Source of the DNA: Candidatus Thermodiscus eudorianus
GTDB taxonomy: Archaea; Thermoproteota; Thermoprotei_A; Sulfolobales; Acidilobaceae
NCBI GenBank assembly: GCA_015521085.1
Contig: WAOW01000006.1
Location: 186,001 to 250,000 of the forward strand
Direction: 5' to 3'
Length of the DNA stretch: 64,000 bases
The notes below the pieces were generated by a model. It made no database searches. It was not told the DNA's origin and was given only the letters and a program-made list of their open reading frames with translations. Below are positions 31,325 to 40,662 of this stretch, in pieces. How positions within the stretch are numbered: position 1 is the stretch's first letter; each line of letters opens with the position of its first letter. The translations under genes and the position numbers were made by a program.

Positions 31325-32085
31325 CGTTGCTCTGCCTCCTCCATACTACTTGGATACATGTATGGCAGGCCTCTTAGCGATAACAGGGTCTCTCTATATT
31401 CAATGTCGTTTATTATTTTTTGTTTTCTGGCATATAGTAGGAAGCTGATTGAAGGGATTACCTTAATGTTATTCTGGCTCGCTACCTTTTGCACGTAGAA
31501 ATCGTCGGATACCACTGTCATCTTTGTATTCTTAGCATGGTTTATTATTGAGTATTCGTGTCGTGTTAGTAAGAGATTCTGTGGGGGTTTCGATTCCTTA
31601 ATCTTGATTAGCTTGAAGGCGGGGAGCTTCTTTGCTCCCACTCTTGAGGCTGTGGCGCTCATTAATCTATAGTAGTGGGCTAGGCTCTCGGGTATGTAGA
31701 GCTCTATGACGTTGCCAACTCCATGAAATATATTATATAATAATGTATTGAATATCACGAATATCGATATGGAGTCGATAAGGTAAGTCCCAGATGAATC
31801 GACGTCTGGTACATCCCCCTGCCAACCTAATCCTGGAGTCACGCCGTTAACGAGCAAGTAGTCAATAAACTTCGGACAGGTAGTTTCGGCGAATTCACAG
31901 GCGTATGCTAATGAAGAGCCCTTCGTGACGTAGAAATTTAAAGCGATCCTCCTTAGATCCATGGAGGAAAGCATCCTCCTAACGGCGTCTCTAACCGCTT
32001 CAGAGACGCTGGCATATATGCCTAGATCCACCAGTCTCCTCAACTTGTGTTCAAGCACGCCGGATATCTCGACGCTTACTACCAT
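31321..32085 (-). CDS. RHH domain fused to a PIN-like nuclease domain
   Basis: 254 aa. Residues 1-45 form a ribbon-helix-helix module (VSVEISGVLEHKLRRLVDLG, ASVSEAVRDAVRRML). After a linker (about 46-97), residues about 100-235 look like a PIN nuclease: first Asp104 in YLIDSIS, Glu177 in TRHEYSIINHA, and Asp194/195 in MTVVSDDFYVQKVA followed by the typical gi-V-x-x-x-x-x-LL-x-A segment. DNA-binding and RNase modules normally reside in separate antitoxin and toxin genes; here they are one chain, flanked by VWA proteins. Two small AT-only patches lie inside. Confident in RHH, fairly confident in PIN. Confidence 0.75.
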   Translation of the reverse strand: MVVSVEISGVLEHKLRRLVDLGIYASVSEAVRDAVRRMLSSMDLRRIALNFYVTKGSSLAYACEFAETTCPKFIDYLLVNGVTPGLGWQGDVPDVDSSGTYLIDSISIFVIFNTLLYNIFHGVGNVIELYIPESLAHYYRLMSATASRVGAKKLPAFKLIKIKESKPPQNLLLTRHEYSIINHAKNTKMTVVSDDFYVQKVASQNNIKVIPSISFLLYARKQKIINDIEYRETLLSLRGLPYMYPSSMEEAEQR

Positions 32086-32141
32086 ATGGGTAGTCCCTCT
32101 GGAAGGCCCGGTACATATATGGATTTGTGAATAATTATAAG

Positions 32142-32693
32142 CTAGATAGCGTATCCCAATCCCTCTGAGACGTGCTCTAGCGACTTACTCACTAGGGTCT
32201 CTATCTTCATATTCTGTCTCAAGTAGATTACACCTCCTAATAGCGACATTATCCTGTTCTTCATCAACCATTTTGGCGGCGATGTAGTGGGGACCACAAG
32301 CAAGGGTTTCAATCCATTATTTAAACTGGATACGAGGATTAGTTCGAAGTCCTGTACACCTCTACGTGGCGGCTGCCATACTATTACGAGCCTTGGATGC
32401 TCTAATTGAGCGTCACCGAGTTCTGTGACCAGCTTTACGACCTGAGAGGGGTCACTACGTCCGTGGAAATCTTTTATACCAGCTATGTGTGCAAGGATCC
32501 CTTGTTTATCTAGTGGTAGTTGTGCCTCGGCACTGTACTCTATAATGGGATACGCGTTCTCTCCAAACAAGATTATAGTAAATAGTTTATAGCTTTCTAA
32601 GACGTCAAGTACTCTCGCTAGCATCCTGAGCCTGAGGGACCGGGGGATACTGCTTGTATAGTCTAAGGCAAAAAACATCGTGGGCTCGAACAA
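32142..32693 (-). CDS. Degenerate VWA-like protein
   Basis: 183 aa with the alternating hydrophobic strands of a Rossmann-like VWA fold: FFALDYTSSIP near the N-terminus (DxTxS in place of DxSxS), KLFTIILFGENAYPI, HPRLVIVWQPPRRG and GLKPLLVVPTTSPP. The third MIDAS Asp (TDG) is missing, so metal-dependent binding is probably lost or altered. It begins 50 bp downstream of the S-layer gene stop and ends 56 bp before the RHH-PIN gene, all on the same strand. Confidence 0.6.
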   Translation of the reverse strand: MFEPTMFFALDYTSSIPRSLRLRMLARVLDVLESYKLFTIILFGENAYPIIEYSAEAQLPLDKQGILAHIAGIKDFHGRSDPSQVVKLVTELGDAQLEHPRLVIVWQPPRRGVQDFELILVSSLNNGLKPLLVVPTTSPPKWLMKNRIMSLLGGVIYLRQNMKIETLVSKSLEHVSEGLGYAI

Positions 32694-32742
32694 TACAATA
32701 CACCAAGAGAAAAAGGAGATTGGGATTGTTATTTGTTTATCT

Positions 32743-35700
32743 TTAAGGAGCCTTCTTGAAGAGTAGACCTACGGCGACGAGTACTATTATCAGTATGATT
32801 ACGTCTAGCACTAGCAGTAGCGTCAGCTTGCCGCCCATGCCGCTCACGTTCTTGTTTGTCTCGTCGACCTTTGAGGCCACGTCGCTTACGCTCTTCTGCA
32901 GGCTGCCGAGGTTATTGTTTACGTCAACTACTGATCCCTTGATGTCGGCTACGTCGCCCTGCACCTGCGCTACAGCGCCTGATAGCTGGTCTAGCTTGTT
33001 GTTGATTCCGGATAGAGTGTCGCCTAGACCCTTCAGCGCGTCTAGGTTGCCTAGACCCTGTTCTAGCGCCTGCTTTAGCGCGTCTATCGAGGCTGTGATG
33101 TTGCCTGCCTTGGTGTTTATCACTGCTACTACTTCGTCTCCCTTGTTCTCAACAGTTACCTTTACGTCATTCAGCAGTCCCTTCACGGTATCCAGGTCTG
33201 CGGTTACTGTTCCTAGGGTTGTCTGTATAGTCGCGACACCATCGGATATGTCGGTTATCGTTGGCTCTAGCTCGTCGAACTTAGTCAGTAGCACGGATAC
33301 CGTTGAGTTGACAGTGTTGACTACCGTCGCTAGCTGGTCCTCGACTCCAGCCAGTAGCAGTCCGCTGCCCTTGATGAACATTATGCCGCCGAAGGTCTTC
33401 CAGCCTGTCTCTGATACCGTGTAGTTGACAGTGTATGGAGCTGTTGTGTTGTCTATTACGCTGGGTGCTGCGAGCTGGAACTTGAATTCAACTCCCACTA
33501 TTCCGGCATCCTCGGCGTTGGGCACCTTGAATGATAGAGCTAGTAGACCATCCTCGTATGTTGCTGATACTGGTACTGTGACTTCGCTGCCGTCGGGTAG
33601 TGTTAGCTTGGCTACTACCTTGCCGAATGCTGCTACGAACTTCATCTTGACTTCGTCGCTTGCTCCTGAGATGTTTGCTGGGAACTGGAGTCCTGACAGT
33701 ACTGTGCTGTCAGCGTAGACTGTGAATGTTGACCCTGCTATTGCGTATGGCATGTTGTCTAGGTAGAATCCGTGTCCGGGTAGTAGTATCACTAGTATTG
33801 GCTCCTCTAGTATTGGCGTGGTTGGGTCGTCTACGGCTACGATGTTCACGTAGTAGTCCTCGTATACTAGGCCGAAGGGTATCGGGAATGACACGGTTAG
33901 AGTGCCGGTTCCGTCGCTGAACCATACGTATGGTAGTGGCTCTCCTAGCTCGTCTGCGGTCGGTGACCATGTGACCATGTAGGCTCTGTTGGGTGCTACT
34001 CCGCTTACTGTTATCGTCATGGTGTCGCCTGATGAGAAGTACGGTGATGATGGGGCTGAGACTAGTGCTGGTACTATCTTGATTGTCGTTGGGAAGGTCT
34101 CGTAGGTGACTGTTCTCTGTATGTACGCGGCGTAGGTTCCGGCTGGGACTGCGGGTACTGTTATTGTGAATACTACGGCTCCGTGGTTGTTAGCGTTGCC
34201 GTGGGCTACGGTGCCTATTGTTGAGAATCCGCCTACTAGGGCCTCGCCGGCCTCGAAGTTGACTCCGATTACCTTGATTACATCGCCTGGGTTGGCTTCT
34301 GTCGGGTCTACGAATACCTTTGCTCCTCCGTAGAGGTCTGCTCTCGGGCTTGAGGCTATGAACTTGAATGCTCCGGCCAGCTCGCCCTCAGCTGCTCCGT
34401 AGTAGTACTTTACTGCTAGTAGGTTTAGACCGACTACTGATGCGTCGTTTGGTAGCTGTATTCTAGCTACTAGGGTTCCAGTGTTGTCCGACCAGAGTAC
34501 TGTCTTTAGCTTGTTTGACGTGTCATAGACCGGTACGCTTACACCGTTGAGTTCTATGGTGTACGCCTCGCCTGGTACTAGTCCTGTGAATACTACCTGT
34601 ATGTAGTCGCCTGGGTGTACTACCTTGTAGGGTCCAGCGGTTTCTAGCCTGGGTGTTATGCTGGATGGCGAGCTTATCACGCTCTGGACAGTACCACCAG
34701 CGAACTGTATCATGTAGTAGCTTGTGTGTGTGTATGTTGATGCGATTGTTGCCCCTAGCGCGGTCTTTAGTTCAACCTGAATGTTTACTATGTCGCCAGT
34801 AGCCCAGTTGTTTAGTAGGTCTGCATAGGCTACTACGTACTTGAAGTGTAGTACTCCATTCTCGTTTGCTATGAAGTAGCCTCTGCCTAGGCTACCCTCG
34901 ACTACGTCTACTTGGTATACTCTGTAGTTCGTCGCAATGTTGAATGACGTGCTGCCCATTACCTCTTCTACTTTTACCTTTGCATTGGGTGAGAGTCCGT
35001 CAACATAGAAGTGGATCGTTTGCACTCCTGAGAGTAGATAGTCGGCGTTTGGTCCATAGCCGTCCGGCTCCCACCATACGTCGACATCCCAGGCTATCTT
35101 GACTTTGTATGGGTTGTTGCCAACTCCGACTCCTACTAGGGTTCCACCGGTGTTCGGGTCTACGGCCTCTGCTGTTAGTCTGTATACTATCTGGTTGGCG
35201 TTGTTGTCGTAACCTGGTAGGACGGGTGTCTTTACCCATCCTACAGCTGCTCCCCTATCGTCGGTTGTTAGTTTGCCAGCCTCCTTATGGCCAACATATA
35301 TCGTTACTTCTGTGTTTGCTGGGAAGTTGATTACTGCAACCTTGAACGCCCATCCAACTTGTCTGGTGATCGTTGAGCCTGCTGAGAGGACGCTGGTTGG
35401 ATCTGAGGGGTTGAATACTACCATGAACTCGTCTCCATAAGCTGTTGGAGTTGATATGGCCATTACCGAGTATATGCTGTCGCTTCCGTCACCAGCTGGC
35501 CCTAGGCCTCCTAGTGGGAATGTTCCAGGGGTGTAGTCTACGTCTCCTGAGGCGTAGGTTAGTGTGACATCGACCATGCCGCCGCTTATCCCGGCGGGCT
35601 TGTTGTCTAGTAGCTCTATTGTGAACTGCACGTTACCGTTTGCATCGGCTATTCCGCCGCTTGTGATTCTAGCTCTTATGAGGGCCCTTGAGGAACCGTC

Positions 35701-36624
35701 GAAGACGGAGAGTGCTACTGGTGTTGTCGTGTCTAGCTTTGAGTTTGCTGGGAAGCCCTTTCCTGTTAGGGTCACTGTCTCGCCGATTACGCCCTGGAGG
35801 GAGAACTTGCTTGGTGATAGGCTTGGCTTTACGTATACCCACATGAATGCGCCGTAGCCAGCGTCGCTGACTGCTACTACTGCGTGGAATCCTTCAGGCG
35901 CGTCTGGCACTGTGAACGATACTTTTCCGAAGCCACCACTGGTACTGGTTAGTGTCTGTCCTCCATAGTAGTCCCAGTAGAGGGTTACTGTGTCCCCGGG
36001 TATGTAGTAGTAGACAGTTACAGTCTGTCCTGGGCTTGCCTGCTTGACCGTGCTAGGCCTGTTGAATACTGTTAGTGTCGGGAGTGAGCTGCTGCTGTAT
36101 GTTACTCCTATGTAGTAGCTTGGGTTCGCGCTACCGATCCAGGGTACTCTGCCTCCCCAGTCTTCTACTGTCAGCTCGGGGCCTACTACTCCTGAGGAGC
36201 CGTCGGCCGAATCTGAGACAAGTAGGTATGCCGAGCCGGCTGAGAGGTAGTCTGAGCCCTTGAGGGCCGCGTCGCTGTAGTCGTTTGGCAGGTATATGAT
36301 CGAGCCCTCTGGGATGGTCGTCTGCCCTGGCTTTAGTCCGATCCATGCGTCGCCATTACCTGTGCCCCAGTTGTTGCTGTTTGATAGCTTGATGTAGAGT
36401 GTGGCTCCTGGCGTGAAGGAGCCGCTTACCTGCTTTACTGTTAGTAGAACGTCTTGTCCCTTTACGATCTTGCTGGGGTAAACCTCTAGCTGTGTCCCTC
36501 CTGATACTGCTTGCGATACGAAGAGGTTGCCTAGTAGTCCGCTTAGCGCTGCTAGTGGCGTGGCTACCATTAGGGCTATAAGTATTAGCGACGCGATCTT
36601 CCTCGTAGTATATCTATTCGACAC
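32743..36624 (-). CDS. S-layer protein with C-terminal coiled-coil stalk and membrane anchor
   Basis: About 1293 aa. N-terminal Sec-type signal (ASLILIALMVATPLAALSG), then a series of beta-sandwich (Ig-like) repeats up to about residue 1110, rich in Tyr, Gly and Thr with phrases such as PGDYIQVVFTG and NPGDVIKVIGVNF recurring. Residues about 1140-1260 are a heptad coiled coil (ALKQALEQGLGNLDALKGLG, VQGDVADIKGSVVDVNNNLG), followed by a C-terminal transmembrane helix and KKAP. It combines the lattice and the stalk/anchor roles that Sulfolobales divide between SlaA and SlaB. GTG 36624 follows GGGTGAG; an in-frame GTG at 36642 is possible. Very high expression expected. Confidence 0.9.
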   Translation of the reverse strand: MSNRYTTRKIASLILIALMVATPLAALSGLLGNLFVSQAVSGGTQLEVYPSKIVKGQDVLLTVKQVSGSFTPGATLYIKLSNSNNWGTGNGDAWIGLKPGQTTIPEGSIIYLPNDYSDAALKGSDYLSAGSAYLLVSDSADGSSGVVGPELTVEDWGGRVPWIGSANPSYYIGVTYSSSSLPTLTVFNRPSTVKQASPGQTVTVYYYIPGDTVTLYWDYYGGQTLTSTSGGFGKVSFTVPDAPEGFHAVVAVSDAGYGAFMWVYVKPSLSPSKFSLQGVIGETVTLTGKGFPANSKLDTTTPVALSVFDGSSRALIRARITSGGIADANGNVQFTIELLDNKPAGISGGMVDVTLTYASGDVDYTPGTFPLGGLGPAGDGSDSIYSVMAISTPTAYGDEFMVVFNPSDPTSVLSAGSTITRQVGWAFKVAVINFPANTEVTIYVGHKEAGKLTTDDRGAAVGWVKTPVLPGYDNNANQIVYRLTAEAVDPNTGGTLVGVGVGNNPYKVKIAWDVDVWWEPDGYGPNADYLLSGVQTIHFYVDGLSPNAKVKVEEVMGSTSFNIATNYRVYQVDVVEGSLGRGYFIANENGVLHFKYVVAYADLLNNWATGDIVNIQVELKTALGATIASTYTHTSYYMIQFAGGTVQSVISSPSSITPRLETAGPYKVVHPGDYIQVVFTGLVPGEAYTIELNGVSVPVYDTSNKLKTVLWSDNTGTLVARIQLPNDASVVGLNLLAVKYYYGAAEGELAGAFKFIASSPRADLYGGAKVFVDPTEANPGDVIKVIGVNFEAGEALVGGFSTIGTVAHGNANNHGAVVFTITVPAVPAGTYAAYIQRTVTYETFPTTIKIVPALVSAPSSPYFSSGDTMTITVSGVAPNRAYMVTWSPTADELGEPLPYVWFSDGTGTLTVSFPIPFGLVYEDYYVNIVAVDDPTTPILEEPILVILLPGHGFYLDNMPYAIAGSTFTVYADSTVLSGLQFPANISGASDEVKMKFVAAFGKVVAKLTLPDGSEVTVPVSATYEDGLLALSFKVPNAEDAGIVGVEFKFQLAAPSVIDNTTAPYTVNYTVSETGWKTFGGIMFIKGSGLLLAGVEDQLATVVNTVNSTVSVLLTKFDELEPTITDISDGVATIQTTLGTVTADLDTVKGLLNDVKVTVENKGDEVVAVINTKAGNITASIDALKQALEQGLGNLDALKGLGDTLSGINNKLDQLSGAVAQVQGDVADIKGSVVDVNNNLGSLQKSVSDVASKVDETNKNVSGMGGKLTLLLVLDVIILIIVLVAVGLLFKKAP

Positions 36625-36683
36625 TTTACACTCACCCTTCACTCGGGTGTTTCAGTCTGTTTCTCTTAACACGGGTCAGACAG

Positions 36684-36692
36684 TATTTAAGA
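36684..36692 (-). promoter_or_regulatory. TATA box of the S-layer gene
   Basis: CTTAAATAC on the minus strand, placing transcription near 36664 and giving a leader of about 40 nt with a GGGTGAG ribosome site before GTG 36624. Confidence 0.55.
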
Positions 36693-36830
36693 GATTCGGG
36701 TTAGGAAATAATTGGTAGTTCCGGGATAAACCTGGAAAAACCTGGTATCGGCCTTGCCTTCGGGGTTCTGTCCATGTAACGTAATAATTCCTCCTGGAGA
36801 GGCTTTGACTTATGGCGTGATTGAGGTAGT

Positions 36831-38060
36831 TTGGGCTTGAATAGAAGCGCGTTGCCACTAGTTGCAGTAGGCGCGATCGTGTTCCTCCTATTATTAGCGT
36901 ATAGTCTAGCTGGCTTAGCCTATAGTCCGCTTTATAGTGTTGTTCTTGAACGTGAAAGCCTGGCTTCTGTGCAACCAGGTACTCTAGTCCTAGATAGTAT
37001 CTTCTTCAGGGGACAAGAGGTTGCCTTGGTGTCTAACAATATGTCCACGTCACTACTCTTTATAGGAGAAGACGGCTCAACCAAGGAAGTTACTATAATT
37101 AATGGTGGCGTGAAGGCTGGGGCTATGAGCGTTGCATCTCCCGATTTACTGTTAGTCTCCACATTATTTAATAATGAGTCTATTCACATCTATGGTGTTT
37201 ATCCGAATTATAAATATAAACTCTTATATAATATTAATATTAATCCTTTATTTTATTCCATCGAGGATGTATCAATATCACCCACCGGCTATATTGCTGC
37301 TGGAGGAACGACTGTCTCGGCTAAATTGAGCCTCCAGAGCTATCTGGTACTGATGCACGGAGATAAAGTCTTATGGAGTAAAGAGTGGGGTGGACCTGAC
37401 AAGGATGTCGTTGTTGATGTAGAGAATAGTGACGACCTTGTATGTAGTCTCTCGATTCCAAACATATTGAGATGTTTTGACACAATGGGTAATTTAGTTA
37501 TGGAAAGAATGCTTGGAGATACCATTACTTCATTTAAAATTTATGATAATTATATTATAATAAATTATATTCAATTTAATAAATCTTATATAGCTGGTCT
37601 TGATCGTGACGGCGCCATAAAATGGAATGTAGACGTGACCCCATATATAATTACTGATATAACTATAAATTATTATAATAATATAATTGCTGCATCAGGC
37701 TTCATTAAAGTAAATAACCGCTATTATCCTGGTCTAGTATTTATTGATAAAGAGGGAAGACTCTTAATTAAATCAAAGTTTGATCACGTCCTAAAGCGGC
37801 CAATGATATTTCTAGTTAATAGCTATAGCGACAAGTTTGCTGTCACCTACATTAATGGTACAACGTTGCATTTGGATATAGTTGAGCTGAATAAGATCAA
37901 TCAAACTACCTCCACCGTCACTCAAGGTAATTCAACGACGTCCATCGAAGGTGTGGGAAGTGTTAACAAGCTATTATTGATCCATTATATATTAATATTA
38001 ATTATAATTTCTACTATTGGTATAGGTATCTATTTATTTAAAGTAAAAATTAATAAATAA
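36831..38060 (+). CDS. Extracellular beta-propeller-like protein with N- and C-terminal membrane anchors
   Basis: 409 aa. N-terminal helix (ALPLVAVGAIVFLLLLAYSL, about residues 7-26), an exterior domain of repeated four-strand blades (for example SYLVLMHGDKVLWSKEW, SYIAGLDRDGAIKWNV, GLVFIDKEGRLLIKS), a Ser/Thr linker (STVTQGNSTTS) and a C-terminal helix then KINK. Blade-like repeats suggest a propeller as in WD/YVTN-like surface proteins. Codons are far more AT-rich than neighbours, with long A/T-only runs (37,200-37,260; 37,540-37,690). Start TTG 36831 or 36837, after GAGGT. Confidence 0.7.
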   Translation: MGLNRSALPLVAVGAIVFLLLLAYSLAGLAYSPLYSVVLERESLASVQPGTLVLDSIFFRGQEVALVSNNMSTSLLFIGEDGSTKEVTIINGGVKAGAMSVASPDLLLVSTLFNNESIHIYGVYPNYKYKLLYNININPLFYSIEDVSISPTGYIAAGGTTVSAKLSLQSYLVLMHGDKVLWSKEWGGPDKDVVVDVENSDDLVCSLSIPNILRCFDTMGNLVMERMLGDTITSFKIYDNYIIINYIQFNKSYIAGLDRDGAIKWNVDVTPYIITDITINYYNNIIAASGFIKVNNRYYPGLVFIDKEGRLLIKSKFDHVLKRPMIFLVNSYSDKFAVTYINGTTLHLDIVELNKINQTTSTVTQGNSTTSIEGVGSVNKLLLIHYILILIIISTIGIGIYLFKVKINK

Positions 38061-39984
38061 TTAAAATAATAATTTTAAATAGTTTATAGCTATCTATGTA
38101 ATAAGGCAGATACGCTACGTAGTTACCTGGCACGTCTATATCGAACTCTTGTGCTGGAACTTCGGCAAGATCATTCGCGTACAAGTCAGAGGGAACTCTT
38201 ATCGGACGTGTTGTTGACTGTAAATCAATAATATTTATGTATATTGTATCAGCGCTTGAGGAGTTGATTGGTATACCACCTATTAAGGGGGCTAATCCAT
38301 GATACGTGTTGTTGAATTGCCTTAGATATCCGTCCCCCACAGGAAGTACAACTAGATATTCTGATCCATGAATAATATCTTTTATTAATATTAATGCCGG
38401 ATAGTATTGGGGATAGCCCACAGGTGTTTCAACGGAAGACACATTATACCTGTAGTATTCGTAGGGACCCATACTATCATGAGTATAATCTACCTTAATC
38501 CTAGTAGTTGCCGGTAGAATCTCTGGAGGATTATACTTTACTGCGAGATTTGTTATGTTACGCAATGGAATGGCTTTCCAAGAATCAGTCACTGGTCTTG
38601 TTACAGTCACTCCATTGAGCTCCATTTCTATATAGGCTTGACCCGATAGATCCTTCGAAGAGTCCTTGTACATGAATTGCATCATCGCTTTAGTTATTGC
38701 GTTTGAGTATGAAGGTACTATCTTAATCAGCCTGTAGTTTATCGCACTATCAGCAGAGAGGGGCTGGAGTTCGGCCTTGGCAGTGGTCGAATTCAGCAAC
38801 AACACCTCTCTTAAGAATAGGGTTGCGTTCATGTCAAACTTTCCTAGGTCCGAGGTGCTAACTAATAGGGCGATGCCATAGTTGGTTAGGAATGATCCGT
38901 TCGCCCATCCTTTGAAATCCACTGTCTTACCGTAGTATAGCCTGCATGTCCCATCTAGCTCTGATGTAAAACTAGATAAAGGAGAGTAAACAGTTGGTAG
39001 TACGTAAGTCTCGTTGTTATAGTTGCAGTTGTTTGTGCTTGAGTGATAGTTTACCTTGAGGTCTACCTGTATATCCCCGGAGACAAGTAATGTCGTAGAA
39101 GCTCTAAGGGTTGATGCGTCTGGCGAGAACGCGATTCCTATGATACACAATGGAGTTGAAATGTCACATAGTACTCTGCCGTATAACTTGACTGCTCTTC
39201 CATCGTCATTATAAGTGTAGATGTATCGGGCGACTGGACTGTTATTGGACGGCACTGTGATTGTGGTAGACGCTATTAACGTGTCTCCGTCTAGTGTATA
39301 GAGTTTGAAATCTATGTTATCTCCTGGATATCCGCTTCCATTTATTCTCAGCTTGAAAGTTGTTATCGTGTAGGGATCCCCCCGGAGTACGGTGTGTAGG
39401 CTTGGAGAACCCTCTACTAGGTGGAGAGCCTCGTTTGCTATGGAAACCACTGTCTCGTTGGAATTGGTGCTTGGGTTGTTGCTGTAACCCGTTGCATTGA
39501 ATAATGTTTCTATATAGCTACAATCAATATATGTTTTTCTTATTATACTTGATTTTATCTTATCGGGTAACATTAATGCCAGGGGGTCTCGCGTTGGGGT
39601 GTAGGGGATTAGTATCCCTTCTCCGATCTCTAGGTAAACTCGGACTGGCGAACAATCATAGGTATCGTCTACGATAATCTCAGAAGTATTAAATATCGTC
39701 TTGTTTATTGCAATGAAAGTTAAGTTATCGTTTTTTAGGTAGTATATCCCCTTTAGATATGTTGGTGAAAAAGTATATATTACTACTGATAATGTCTTGT
39801 TTTCTAGTCTGGGACTCATATATAGTGGTTGCGATGAGAGTACCAGTCGCCTAGACGCGTCTTCCACGCTTTCTTCCATAATCTTCGAGACGTGCGTCGA
39901 CGTGTATGCCATGTACGCCACTATGGATGACATAGCGCTGATAAGTATTAATGCCCCGATTAACTCACTTAGTCCTCTCCTCAT
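38050..39984 (-). CDS. Large surface protein with type IV pilin-like (class III) signal
   Basis: 644 aa beginning MRRGLSELIGALILISAMSS: basic residues plus Gly then a Leu/Ile helix, the class III signal cut by the archaeal prepilin peptidase PibD, as in pilins and archaellins. The rest is a long beta-rich, Asn/Thr/Tyr-rich exterior with many N-x-S/T sequons (NKT, NLT, NTS, NST). At over 600 aa it is much larger than ordinary pilins, so it may be a tip adhesin or a pilin-anchored surface protein. Converges on the propeller protein with an 11-bp overlap. TATAAAAACA at about 40010 implies a nearly leaderless mRNA. Confidence 0.75.
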   Translation of the reverse strand: MRRGLSELIGALILISAMSSIVAYMAYTSTHVSKIMEESVEDASRRLVLSSQPLYMSPRLENKTLSVVIYTFSPTYLKGIYYLKNDNLTFIAINKTIFNTSEIIVDDTYDCSPVRVYLEIGEGILIPYTPTRDPLALMLPDKIKSSIIRKTYIDCSYIETLFNATGYSNNPSTNSNETVVSIANEALHLVEGSPSLHTVLRGDPYTITTFKLRINGSGYPGDNIDFKLYTLDGDTLIASTTITVPSNNSPVARYIYTYNDDGRAVKLYGRVLCDISTPLCIIGIAFSPDASTLRASTTLLVSGDIQVDLKVNYHSSTNNCNYNNETYVLPTVYSPLSSFTSELDGTCRLYYGKTVDFKGWANGSFLTNYGIALLVSTSDLGKFDMNATLFLREVLLLNSTTAKAELQPLSADSAINYRLIKIVPSYSNAITKAMMQFMYKDSSKDLSGQAYIEMELNGVTVTRPVTDSWKAIPLRNITNLAVKYNPPEILPATTRIKVDYTHDSMGPYEYYRYNVSSVETPVGYPQYYPALILIKDIIHGSEYLVVLPVGDGYLRQFNNTYHGLAPLIGGIPINSSSADTIYINIIDLQSTTRPIRVPSDLYANDLAEVPAQEFDIDVPGNYVAYLPYYIDSYKLFKIIILIIY

Positions 39985-40143
39985 ACTCTAGCCCCTAACA
40001 TCAGTGTTTATGTTTTTATAATGTGGCGGGGAGTTGGGCGGATAGTATCTCTAGCGACCGGAGGTATGTACTGTTGGTTAGTGAGTAAACGTAAATTACA
40101 GAAGCGCGACTAGTCTGTATCTCCAAGGTATCTGGATTTGGAG

Positions 40144-40662
40144 ATGGCTGGGGAGACCGTAGTCGACGAAACTCTGAAGAGGAAGAATGAGGCGTTGGCT
40201 GGAACTAGGCCTCATACTACTAGCGCTGAGATTGAGGCCGGGGAGATTGTAGATCTTCTGTCTAATTACGGGGTTAGCTACCGATTAGTTTATATATCGG
40301 ATGAAGAAATAGGCCGTATACCTATAGTATTCATTGATTTAAATAAATTTTATATATTTATTATAATATTGGGTGATAAGGTTAAATTAACTGGCGTCTT
40401 AAGCCTCAAGATATTCGAACAAATAAAAGAGATGCTAACCAGCGACAGCAACAAAAGACCTATACTCATCTACTATAGCAAGAATGGGATCATACTGAAG
40501 ACAGCCTACTTATTCCTTGGATACCTAATCGAGAAACACAATGTCGGGATCCTATTCGTCAACGGGACCGGAAACGAAATAGCCGAGATAATAGAGAGCC
40601 TCTCCAAAAAAGGCGAATTCAAACCCGAAGAAGAAGATTATATTAAAATAGAAAAGGACTAA
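40144..40662 (+). CDS. Hypothetical alpha/beta protein
   Basis: 173 aa from ATG 40144 (TTG 40138 also possible). Soluble; N-terminal polar stretch (about 1-35), then strand/helix alternation ([55 protein letters not shown]), possibly a nuclease- or Rossmann-like fold, but no motif is decisive. An A/T-only run at 40,335-40,372 lies inside. Converges with PEP synthase with a 4-bp overlap. No family recognised. Confidence 0.65.
   Translation: MAGETVVDETLKRKNEALAGTRPHTTSAEIEAGEIVDLLSNYGVSYRLVYISDEEIGRIPIVFIDLNKFYIFIIILGDKVKLTGVLSLKIFEQIKEMLTSDSNKRPILIYYSKNGIILKTAYLFLGYLIEKHNVGILFVNGTGNEIAEIIESLSKKGEFKPEEEDYIKIEKD

Noticed and set aside
33710-33970. Open antisense frames inside the S-layer gene
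   Set aside because: They are low-complexity Arg/Thr or Leu/Cys products of the coding strand's repeats, with no promoter or ribosome site.
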